Source of the DNA: Phycisphaeraceae bacterium
GTDB lineage: Bacteria; Planctomycetota; Phycisphaerae; Phycisphaerales; Phycisphaeraceae
Length of the DNA stretch: 10,758 nt
Assembly: GCA_016763955.1 (NCBI GenBank)
Contig: JAESSU010000333.1
Coordinates: 1 to 10,758 of the forward strand
Reading direction: 5' to 3'
Under the pieces are notes generated by a model. It was not told where the DNA came from, did no database searches, and saw nothing but the letters and a program-made list of their open reading frames with translations. Both the position numbers and the translations under genes were made by a program. Position 1 is the stretch's first letter. Each line of letters opens with the position of its first letter. Below, piece after piece: positions 1 through 7,940 of this stretch.

Positions 1-44
1 ACACCATCAAAGTTGCCAATCGTAATGACGGGGCCTTGGGACAT
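1..44 (-). CDS. ribF: RibF N-terminus (bifunctional riboflavin kinase/FAD synthetase), cut by window edge
   Basis: Only the first 14 codons are in view, reading leftward from an ATG at 42-44. They translate as MSQGPVITIGNFDG, followed by a partial codon consistent with V. The core ITIGNFDGV is the hallmark N-terminal nucleotide-binding motif of the FAD synthetase half of RibF (usual form: vTiGNFDGvHlGHq). That enzyme phosphorylates riboflavin to FMN and adenylylates FMN to FAD in the cytoplasm. The motif sits within the first 15 residues, as in full-length RibF, which supports this start. No clear Shine-Dalgarno is visible upstream. The gene is co-directional with the AraC-type gene, but a hairpin lies between them, so co-transcription is uncertain. 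Identification rests on a very short but distinctive stretch. Confidence 0.75.
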   Translation of the reverse strand, partial: MSQGPVITIGNFDG

Positions 45-64
45 AAGATTAACAGGATAGCTCA

Positions 65-95
65 ACTAGCCTAATAAGGGAATATTGGGACTAGT
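65..95. terminator. Intergenic hairpin between the AraC-type gene and ribF, possible terminator
   Basis: ACTAG (65-69) pairs with CTAGT (91-95). CCTAATA (70-76) pairs with TATTGGG (83-89) except for one T/G position (72 with 87). The arms are interrupted by a single bulged A (90) and the loop is AGGGAA. A 12-bp stem in a 98-bp gap directly downstream of the AraC-type stop codon suggests transcription termination. Neither strand shows a following run of T, so it is not a classical intrinsic terminator. It could instead be an mRNA 3'-end stabiliser. Confidence 0.4.
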
Positions 96-142
96 AGCTG
101 CCATCGAACAGACACAACTACAAAATAAGAATTGCAGGAAAC

Positions 143-949
143 TTATTCTGGAATCCGGCTTGCTCGATCTTGGCTAGGCGTACTGTCAAAATAGCGATGG
201 TAGTCACGGCTAAATTCCTGCACCCGACTGTAACCAAGTCGCAAGGCGATACCACTAATGGATAATGTCGAATAACGCAGCAATCCCCGGCCATAACTCA
301 TACGCAACGACTTGACCCGCTTCATGGGTGATAAGCCTGTTGCCTGATGACAAGTACGAATGATAGTGCGCTCAGAGCACCGAGCAATTCGCTGCATCAT
401 CGTCAAGTCTATCGACATCGCTAAGTCTCGTCGGAGCTCGGCTTCAATACGCCACCACAATCGTGTGGACATACTCAAATTCATACCCTGTGATTCAGCA
501 GGAAGCAATTGGACAAGCATATCCAGTAGCAGCGAATGAACACGCAATCGACGGATGATGTCCGATTCATTGACATGACACCAAGCCTCCAGCAGTTGTT
601 CCATCTGCTGAATCAAAGAACCGGGCAATTGACAAACCCGTTGATCCAGTGGCAAAGGCATCAATAACGGAGCGCGAAAATTAACCGTATAAAATGTCCA
701 CGGAGCTTTAAGCACACGCCCGTGTATCAACTCATTATCGTGATACCAAATCACATTCCCGGGGCCAAAACATTGCGTCATCCCGCTTGCGGATTGTTCA
801 ACCTGCCCCTGGGTAACCACATGAATCAAATGCCCCGGCAATGAAACAGAATCAAATCGCCCCACATGGTGGCGTGTGAGCTTATCCACTAACAAAACAT
901 CCTGAATAATCGGACCATACATTGGAGCTGGTGGGGATATTGTATTCAT
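143..949 (-). CDS. AraC-family transcriptional regulator
   Basis: This is a 268-residue protein with the usual AraC/XylS layout. The N-terminal half (about residues 15-100) looks like a small cupin-type effector-sensing domain, with GHLIHVVTQGQV and FGPGNVIWYHDNELIHG resembling the family's beta-barrel strands. The C-terminal 100 residues hold two helix-turn-helix units. HTH1 is near 181-205 (LTMMQRIARCSERTIIRTCH) and HTH2 near 229-256 (SISGIALRLGYSRVQEFSRD), ending in the signature HRYFDSTPSQDR. The length is normal. The ATG at 947-949 has no strong Shine-Dalgarno. It is divergent from the amidotransferase-like gene across a 143-bp gap, the usual arrangement for a regulator and its target, so that neighbour is the first candidate target. 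The effector is unknown; sugars or sugar derivatives are typical for such regulators. Confidence 0.92.
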   Translation of the reverse strand: MNTISPPAPMYGPIIQDVLLVDKLTRHHVGRFDSVSLPGHLIHVVTQGQVEQSASGMTQCFGPGNVIWYHDNELIHGRVLKAPWTFYTVNFRAPLLMPLPLDQRVCQLPGSLIQQMEQLLEAWCHVNESDIIRRLRVHSLLLDMLVQLLPAESQGMNLSMSTRLWWRIEAELRRDLAMSIDLTMMQRIARCSERTIIRTCHQATGLSPMKRVKSLRMSYGRGLLRYSTLSISGIALRLGYSRVQEFSRDYHRYFDSTPSQDRASRIPE

Positions 950-968
950 GGCAGTTATTGCGACATAT

Positions 969-1042
969 TAAAACAGAGTAGCGAAGACATATCGAATCTT
1001 TGATTATATCATTTTAGGTAAATCAACCGTGATAAAACAGAG
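969..1042. repeat. 10-bp direct repeat in the divergent promoter region, candidate AraC-type operator sites
   Basis: The 10-mer TAAAACAGAG occurs exactly at 969-978 and again at 1033-1042, in the same orientation and 64 bp apart start to start. That spacing is close to six helical turns. AraC-family proteins often bind direct repeats or two spaced half-sites on the same DNA face, and the repeat lies in the gap between the regulator and its divergent neighbour. A weaker inverted pair, TTGATT (1000-1005) and AATCAA (1021-1026), lies between the copies. Operator function is inferred from position and repetition only. Confidence 0.4.
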
Positions 1043-1092
1043 CGTATCTAACAAAAAAAAGTCCGAAATTGCAACTTACTATATGGAGATGA

Positions 1093-1881
1093 ATGATGGC
1101 TAAAATTTATTACATCGGCGATTGGGCCGTAATGCTCGGCCCTTGTTTTGCAGAGACCCCTTTCAACTATTCAATGAAGGGGTTGGAAATTTTCAATTAC
1201 GGCCACTGGCTCAAAGAGGCACTAGAATCAACGGGTGAACAGACAGTCGATTCAATTCCAACTTGGGATTTCTACCGCCTACCGCCTCAAGAATGGGAAC
1301 GTGTATTAGCTGAATATGATGTGATCATTTTCTCGGATGTCGAATTAAAAAACTTCCAACTTTCGCCACAATTTTTTGACCGTTCTCAATTCGGCACAGA
1401 ACCGTTGACGTTTCCAGACCGGGTACGGCTGACGGTCGAAGCGTTACATGCCGGCACGCACATCATGTTTCTAGGGGGTTGGTTGAGCTTCAACGGCGAG
1501 ATGGGCAAAGGGGGTTGGGGCCGCAGTGCTCTGGCAAATATTTTACCGGTTGAATGTCTGCTGTATGAAGATTTGTCGGAAAACACCGAAGGCTTCTGCG
1601 GTCATGTTCTGGCTAAAGATCATCCCATATTTGAAGGAATTGACATCTCGACGATGCCACCGATTTTGGGTTACAACAGAGTCAAACCACGAACCGACTG
1701 CCAGGTATTAGCTACATGGGGCGATACAGATGATCCGATGCTGGCGATCGGACAGTTTAAAAAAGGACGCGTGCTTGCCTATACATCGGACCCCGCGCCA
1801 CACTGGGGATGTAACTTTGTCTACTGGCCGTCTTATCAACGCTTTTGGAGTAACGCTCTAAAGTGGTTGCTCCAATCTTAA
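1093..1881 (+). CDS. Class I glutamine amidotransferase-like protein (COG5426/PF07090, formerly DUF1355)
   Basis: This 262-residue protein has no signal peptide and is probably cytoplasmic. It resembles the GATase1_like (ThuA-related) family: N-terminal KIYYIGDW, a Rossmann-like strand YDVIIFSDV near 75-83, the strand-turn THIMFLGGWLSFNG at 122-135, and a C-terminal block around DPAPHWGCNFVYW (233-245). The turn that carries the nucleophilic Cys in true glutaminases reads GGW-L-S here, so glutamine hydrolysis is unlikely and the reaction is unknown. The reading frame opens with two ATGs. GGAG at 1085-1088 lies 4 nt before the first and 7 nt before the second (1096), so translation may begin at 1096. 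It stands alone on the plus strand, divergent from the AraC-type gene, which suggests control by that regulator. Relatives often sit in carbohydrate-use loci. Family call is fairly sure, function is not. Confidence 0.83.
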   Translation: MMAKIYYIGDWAVMLGPCFAETPFNYSMKGLEIFNYGHWLKEALESTGEQTVDSIPTWDFYRLPPQEWERVLAEYDVIIFSDVELKNFQLSPQFFDRSQFGTEPLTFPDRVRLTVEALHAGTHIMFLGGWLSFNGEMGKGGWGRSALANILPVECLLYEDLSENTEGFCGHVLAKDHPIFEGIDISTMPPILGYNRVKPRTDCQVLATWGDTDDPMLAIGQFKKGRVLAYTSDPAPHWGCNFVYWPSYQRFWSNALKWLLQS

Positions 1882-1908
1882 GAGCCCTGCGCATAGATGT
1901 TTTTTGTT

Positions 1909-1931
1909 TTATGCTGACACGCAGCACATAA
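1909..1931. other. Hairpin between convergent genes, possible shared terminator
   Basis: In the 66-bp gap between the convergent amidotransferase-like and fcl genes, TTAT-GCTG (1909-1916) pairs with CAGC (1922-1925) and ATAA (1928-1931) around the loop ACACG, with a 2-nt bulge. The T-rich run (1899-1910) lies on the wrong side of the stem for a classical plus-strand intrinsic terminator. The stem may still stop or protect both transcripts. The evidence is position and pairing only. Confidence 0.28.
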
Positions 1932-1947
1932 GCAGGAGCTTGATTCG

Positions 1948-2906
1948 TTAACCGTTTGCTCGCCACCAGTCGATGGTCTGGCGTAAGCCGTCTTCAAAAC
2001 CAACCTTCGCTTGCCACCCCAGTAACTCGCTCGCTAGTGTGGTGTCCAATTGACGGCGTGGCTGGCCATCAGGCTGCGTGGGGTCCCATTGAATCGCCCC
2101 ATCAAAACCGACGAGCTTAGCAATGAGCTCAACTAAATTTTTAATGGTGATCTCATTGCCCGTTCCAAGATTCACAGGCTGTGGATCGTCAAGCTGCTCT
2201 GTTGCAGCAATAATCCCCTTTGCAGCATCTTCAACAAACAAAAACTCACGTGAAGCTGAGCCCGTCCCCCAACAAGAAATAGCATCATCACCCTTAACCC
2301 GTGCGGTCTCACACTTGCGGATCAAAGCAGGGATCACATGAGACGACTGCAAATCAAATTGTCATGTGGCCCGTAAAGATTCACAGGCACAACCACCGAG
2401 CTATTCAAACCATACTCGCGTTTGTAGCCATCAAGCATCACAAAAATTGCTTTCTTGGCAATCCCATAAGGCGCGTTGGTCTCTTCGGGATAGCCGTTCC
2501 AAATGTCGGATTCCTTAAATGGAACGGGCGCGAATTTTGGATAAGCACAAACAGTCCCCGTATGCACAAACTTGGTGATCGCATGCTTTCTGGCATACTC
2601 AACAAGATGCAACCCCATTGCCATGTTGGCATAGAAAAACCGCCCTGGATGTTCGCGATTCGCGCCAATCCCGCCAACTTCAGCAGCTAAATGAATCACC
2701 ACATCAGGCTCAACCTGTTCATAAAGACGCGCGACATCCGCTTGCATCGTTAAATCAAAATCCTTGCGACGTGGGATGAAAATTTGCTCATCGGTCACGC
2801 CCTTTTGTTTGAGAATTTCAACGAGATGACGCCCTAGAAAACCAGCGCCACCTGTAACACAAATTTTTTGTTGGCTTAGATCAAGCATGTGTATACCAAT
2901 CGTCAA
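1948..2906 (-). pseudogene. fcl: GDP-L-fucose synthase, broken by a single-base frameshift
   Basis: Fcl (GDP-4-keto-6-deoxymannose epimerase/reductase, an extended SDR) makes GDP-L-fucose from the product of Gmd. Here the protein is split. Part one (2334-2906) holds the NADP-binding VTGGAGFLG (residues 17-25), a GTVC motif with Thr118 at the usual catalytic Ser and Cys120, the pair Tyr147/Lys151 in PYGIAKK, and NLYGPHDN before it runs out of frame. Part two (up to 2352) continues as [14 protein letters not shown], then GTGSASREFLFVEDAA. Adding one T in the T3 run at 2356-2358 turns NLICSRLM-stop into [13 protein letters not shown], the family sequence, and gives a normal length of about 313-319 residues. 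The 5' end at 2906 is a TTG with AGGA 8 nt upstream; the in-frame ATG at 2888 (MLDLSQQK) is the better family match. It follows gmd by 92 bp. The lesion could be real decay or a sequence error. Confidence 0.92.
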
Positions 2907-2998
2907 TGACCTTGTCCTGTTGCTTCTGTACGCGGCATGTTGTTTTAGGCCCCAAAAATATTTTCGGCGCGGACAAAATGATACCCGATGGGTCTATT

Positions 2999-4072
<1,074 letters not shown>

Positions 4073-4229
4073 TTATAACTTGTTCTGTCGGCACGATAAC
4101 AATAAAGGTTTAGCTTTGATGATAACGCAATGCGGACTAATGCACACAACGTCCGAGAACAGAAAATCATCCTACACAATATAAACTTACCAACCATAGT
4201 ATGCTCGGAGAAACCTCCTACAGCCAAAG

Positions 4230-4904
4230 TTAATGAGTTAGAACATAGGCCAAAATATTGGCATTCACCAAATGGGATTGGAGAATTTCTTCCCCCCCAC
4301 AACAACAGCAATCACCGCCAGCATGAGCGGTATCATTGACCCCCACAGGGGAATAAATCACTGCAAGTCGCCCGTTAAGTTTCAAGCCATAGAGAATTGG
4401 TGTTTTTTTACCTTTGGTTGAATTAAGTTGCTTTAGGTCATACAGCGTGTGGAAAACCGGATGCCCCATGGCAAGGGGCTCAAACTTGGCATTGGGGAGC
4501 ATTTTTTTCATCATTTTTTTGAAGCTCGCATTCCAAATTTCGTTGGAACAGCCTGCGGTTGCGATGACAAAACCGCCCTTTTGCATATAATTTTTAAGGT
4601 TGACCATCTCCTTATCTGATAGTTTGAATCGCAAATCGCCTGCAAAGATCACCAATGGATAATTTGTAAGATCACTTTTCTCAAGCGGGATTTTGTGCAA
4701 GCTGCGACTGACATCTATCTTGGCTTTTCGAGCTGCAAGGTCTAAAAATTTAGTTGCAAAACAAGCCGCTGTTTTACCACGGTTGTAGGTTAGTAAAGCA
4801 ACTTCGATTTGTTTAACCGATTGTGCTTGAGCCTCAATAATAAAAATGAACTGACCAAAGAACATGCAGGCTAGACAGAGTATTAAAAAAAACGGGCGAT
4901 GCAT
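4230..4904 (-). CDS. Secreted DUF4159-family protein with a four-cysteine run
   Basis: This 224-residue protein begins with a signal peptide: MHRP, a hydrophobic stretch (5-23), then EAQAQS as the probable cleavage region. The mature part fits DUF4159 (PF13709): LTYNRGKTA (38-46), YPLVIFAGDLRFKLSDKE (82-99), NYMQKGGFVIATAGCS (105-120), GHPVFHTLYDL (147-157) and the typical C-terminal ending NILAYVLTH. Cys119 sits where class I amidotransferase folds place their nucleophile elbow. Residues 199-202 are four consecutive cysteines, followed by GG from a run of seven Gs; the frame stays open to the family's normal end. It is the last gene of the operon, 13 bp after the previous stop, with AAGGA 9 nt before the ATG. 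Function is unknown. Extracytoplasmic location is inferred from the signal peptide, and the Cys run suggests a metal site or disulphides. Confidence 0.85.
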   Translation of the reverse strand: MHRPFFLILCLACMFFGQFIFIIEAQAQSVKQIEVALLTYNRGKTAACFATKFLDLAARKAKIDVSRSLHKIPLEKSDLTNYPLVIFAGDLRFKLSDKEMVNLKNYMQKGGFVIATAGCSNEIWNASFKKMMKKMLPNAKFEPLAMGHPVFHTLYDLKQLNSTKGKKTPILYGLKLNGRLAVIYSPVGVNDTAHAGGDCCCCGGEEILQSHLVNANILAYVLTH

Positions 4905-4917
4905 TGGGATGATTCCT

Positions 4918-5988
4918 TCATTTATTTAGCACTGGCTGTGTTTGTGCTTCTTGCAAAAAATCACTCACAGCCTTACGGTACAAAGGCGGGACTTGTTGGA
5001 GATTTCGCTTAGACGTGGTGTCGTTTGTTTTGCTTGTCAACAGTTGCTCATGATACACCCCCTGCGATGCTTTCACATCAGCTTGCGTTTTTGAGATCAT
5101 TGAATTGCCCCACGTCTGTATTCCTGGGCCATCAAATCGAGCGCCCAAACGTGCCATATTCTGAATTGCCTGCGATAAAATCTGTTCGACAGAACTTCGC
5201 CATTGCGCCCTTTGCAACAAACTATAATCTGTTAACGGCAACCCAGTTGCTGACTGTAAGACTAAAACAGACTCTGCCGACGCACTTGCCTGTGATCCAG
5301 CGATGGCCTGTATCAATTGCTGAATTTGAGCCCACAGTTTATTAATTTTAGTCATTTGCAATAGTGACTGATCATCAGTGATCTTCGCAGGTAAATTTTC
5401 CACTGTTTGCTGCAATTTAAGCACCATACTTGCTAGATCATCGATTGATGAAACTTCCAAAGGTGTCTCATTTTCAACCATCACCCACGCAGGCAGATCA
5501 TCTTGAGCTGGGAGTATCAAGTCCGGATCATTCTTTCCTACTTTAATCAACACAATAACCAGCAACATGACTTGCATACTAATCATCACAAGCATTTCCA
5601 CTTTGCGGTGACAGACTTTGGCAATACGTGGTTGCCAAGGGGAAATTGCGCGATCTCGAAGTTCTCTAGTCAGCAGCGAATCCTCAGAATCGTTTCGCGT
5701 AACTAACAATCCCATCACCTGCTTGAATTCTGAAATTTCATCACTTTTAAGTTTCATTTTTCTTGCAAGACGTGCAACAAGTTTGGGCTCGCTTAATTGT
5801 GACAGATAAAAAAGACGAATCGCGTAATACAAACTAACACTCACCACAAACCAAGCAGACCGCCCACCTATTGGCCAACTGCCCCATAATGCAATTAATA
5901 GCAACACAGCCCAAATACATCCCCCGCGAAACAGGGAGCTGCGATATCGATTCATCGTATTAAAAACAACACTAACAGCGAAGTTCAT
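4918..5988 (-). CDS. Uncharacterised membrane protein with three membrane segments and a coiled coil
   Basis: I do not recognise a named family for this 356-residue protein. Hydrophobic segments are at about 23-41, 45-62 and 131-150, separated by a basic cytoplasmic-type stretch (KLVARLARKMKLKSDE, 69-84). The third is followed by a polar domain that probably faces out, with heptad-like helices (about 182-230) and Ala/Ser/Gln-rich sequence. Near the C-terminus, VPPLYRKAVSDFLQ (333-346) resembles a PP-x-YR motif I associate with planctomycete proteins encoded next to BatA/VWA genes. The ATG at 5986-5988 overlaps the upstream stop as ATGA, and a purine run AAGGGGGGG lies just before it, so translation is probably coupled to the upstream gene. 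It sits third in the operon, so it may be a structural partner of the VWA proteins. Confidence 0.82.
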   Translation of the reverse strand: MNFAVSVVFNTMNRYRSSLFRGGCIWAVLLLIALWGSWPIGGRSAWFVVSVSLYYAIRLFYLSQLSEPKLVARLARKMKLKSDEISEFKQVMGLLVTRNDSEDSLLTRELRDRAISPWQPRIAKVCHRKVEMLVMISMQVMLLVIVLIKVGKNDPDLILPAQDDLPAWVMVENETPLEVSSIDDLASMVLKLQQTVENLPAKITDDQSLLQMTKINKLWAQIQQLIQAIAGSQASASAESVLVLQSATGLPLTDYSLLQRAQWRSSVEQILSQAIQNMARLGARFDGPGIQTWGNSMISKTQADVKASQGVYHEQLLTSKTNDTTSKRNLQQVPPLYRKAVSDFLQEAQTQPVLNK

Positions 5989-7940
5989 ATCCCCCCCTTA
6001 CGACGTGTGAGATACCAACTACCTAACCAGAGGCTGATGATACTGATGACTAATATTGGATGATTAAAACACGGACGAGAGACCGGCTGTGATTGTTTGG
6101 CAAGGTGTTGCATCTGCGAGTCTTTTAGCCCATCGATCATCTGCTTAGGCGACAGCCAAAACTGTCCGCCTGTTTGACGAGCAATCTTCCGCAGCAAAGT
6201 GTGATTCGCAGAAAGATGCATTGCTTCATCATCTGCAAGACGAACGTTGACTGCTTGCTTAATGTCATGTGACAGAAGGTCAATCCAATAAATACCCGGT
6301 TTTTGTAGGGTTAAATCACTGAACCATTGTAAAGGATTAGTGATATCCGGCTTAACAGATAATGTCCGTGTGGTTCCATCAGATTCTGTGACTTGCAGCT
6401 GCGGGTGAACATTATCGCGAACAATAAGGGTGATTGTAATTGTTTGCCCAGCTAGGGCTGCATGTCGATCCAAGTGCATTTGTGCTTGGCGACCTTGGCC
6501 TGTCTCCAAAGGCTTGGCTAACCAGTTTGCCATGCGGATTGCAAGTAAGTTCATTTGCTGGTTTTGACTGACAGACAAATTCAACAAAGCATCATTAAGT
6601 TTAAGAACATGACCTTGTCCCACTTGCCAGTGAGTTAATAAAGGTTGCGTGTTTTGATTTTTAATCGGCAAAGACAATCCCGCAAGCAATTGAGAAATGT
6701 TCGATTGATTCTGGAGTTGATGGGGATCAACAAGCATTTTGGGCCAAAGTTTAGGACGAACTTTTGAACTGCGTAACCAAAGTAACCCGCCGCCTTGGGT
6801 GACCCATTGAGCAAGGGATTGCCTTTGTGATGCGTTGAGCATTTTTTCGACATTACTACCCATGATGATGACATCTTGGTTTTCCAATAATTTTTGATCG
6901 GTAATAACAGACTGCTGATTATCCGTAATTTGCAGTTCACGAGTGTCCCCCAAAGCATAACGTGCGGTCACCCGCAGATTCTGATCCATCTGGAGGGCTC
7001 GATAAACATTGCGTGAAAACCAATGCGCTTGAGCTTCGAGTAACAGTACATTCACTGGCTTATCGACACATTGAACAATTGCAACGGGAGGAATTTTAAG
7101 TGCTAATTTTTTATCACCTAACTGCCATGTATAAAGATGATGCCCCACCTCATTAACTTGCACAGTATGTACAAAGTGTGCGCCATCAAGACCCACAAGG
7201 GAGTGTTTTATTTTAGCAGGCTGCTGATCTGAGAACTCTAAAACGACCTGAATTTTCTGCTCTTGAATCGCAGATAAACCCTGTAATTGTAGGTGTAATT
7301 CAACTTTCTGACCTAGTTGGCAGATGGACGGATCAGCCCATGCGTAACCACGCAACAAGGGCGTGTTCACCGGTCTCCCCAATGCTGCGACATGAACTAA
7401 GCGATTTTGTTTTTTGAGTTGTTCAAGTGTTTGCGACACATCTGCTGTGACTGATTGATTGCCATCTGAAAACAATACGATGGGGACATTTAATGGCAAC
7501 TGATTCGATAATTTGCGTAACGCTCTAAGTAAATCAGTGTGCGGACCATTAGATTGTAAATCATAGGGAATGACATTAAGTCGAAGTGCTTGATTAAATT
7601 CGGCCCATTGCCAGTGAACCGCAGGTGAGATTTTTTTTAAATTTTCAGGACTAATCCACTGACTACGAATCGTTTGCAAACGACTAACATGCGAGCCATC
7701 AGTTTGAGACATACTTTCAGAAGTATCAATTAAGCCAACATATGAAGTGGAGTTAGCTGCGATCCATTGGGGCGTGGTTTGCTGTATTCCTAACAACGAT
7801 AATCCCATCAATAAAATGACGGTGCATTGCAGCAATGCACCGCGCCGGCTTTGACGAAATAATAGATGCACCACAACAGCAGCAATGACCAATGTCACCG
7901 TCACACCCATCCCAAATGGCAAAGTATATTCAACGGACAA
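5985..7940 (-). CDS. VWA-domain membrane protein with glutamine-amidotransferase-like region
   Basis: This 651-residue protein has two N-terminal membrane segments (about 12-29 and 37-53) and one at the C-terminus (628-645) followed by RRKGG. A von Willebrand A domain covers about 66-190 with a complete MIDAS: Asp72-Ser74-Ser76 (DTSES), Thr135 and Asp159 (LFSDGNQS), so divalent metal binding is expected. A beta-rich region (about 205-290) follows, then a GATase-like Rossmann segment at 296-390 (VNVLLLEAQ, DVIIMGSN, LAQWVTQGGGLLWLR) with no nucleophilic Cys. A second beta-rich part (about 485-570) precedes the last membrane segment. The layout suggests most of the protein is periplasmic. The start is TTG at 7938-7940 with AAGGGGGG five nt upstream, overlapping the previous gene by 11 nt. 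The TTG was preferred over ATG at 7910 because of that ribosome binding site. Confidence 0.9.
   Translation of the reverse strand: MSVEYTLPFGMGVTVTLVIAAVVVHLLFRQSRRGALLQCTVILLMGLSLLGIQQTTPQWIAANSTSYVGLIDTSESMSQTDGSHVSRLQTIRSQWISPENLKKISPAVHWQWAEFNQALRLNVIPYDLQSNGPHTDLLRALRKLSNQLPLNVPIVLFSDGNQSVTADVSQTLEQLKKQNRLVHVAALGRPVNTPLLRGYAWADPSICQLGQKVELHLQLQGLSAIQEQKIQVVLEFSDQQPAKIKHSLVGLDGAHFVHTVQVNEVGHHLYTWQLGDKKLALKIPPVAIVQCVDKPVNVLLLEAQAHWFSRNVYRALQMDQNLRVTARYALGDTRELQITDNQQSVITDQKLLENQDVIIMGSNVEKMLNASQRQSLAQWVTQGGGLLWLRSSKVRPKLWPKMLVDPHQLQNQSNISQLLAGLSLPIKNQNTQPLLTHWQVGQGHVLKLNDALLNLSVSQNQQMNLLAIRMANWLAKPLETGQGRQAQMHLDRHAALAGQTITITLIVRDNVHPQLQVTESDGTTRTLSVKPDITNPLQWFSDLTLQKPGIYWIDLLSHDIKQAVNVRLADDEAMHLSANHTLLRKIARQTGGQFWLSPKQMIDGLKDSQMQHLAKQSQPVSRPCFNHPILVISIISLWLGSWYLTRRKGGI

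Noticed and set aside
1386..1711. Short frames on both strands inside the amidotransferase-like gene
   Set aside because: They lie within a convincing full-length gene and show no independent ribosome binding site or protein features.
2350..2362. Programmed -1 ribosomal frameshift as an explanation for the split fcl
   Set aside because: A -1 slip at the codon TTG would give NLDLQSS, but the site (C AAT TTG) is not a proper slippery heptamer, no following stem or upstream stimulator was seen, and fcl genes are not known to use frameshifting.
2977..2998. ACCC-ATC-GGGT stem just after the gmd stop as an intrinsic terminator
   Set aside because: Only four base pairs and a weak T stretch; gmd and fcl probably share a transcript, so termination here is not supported.
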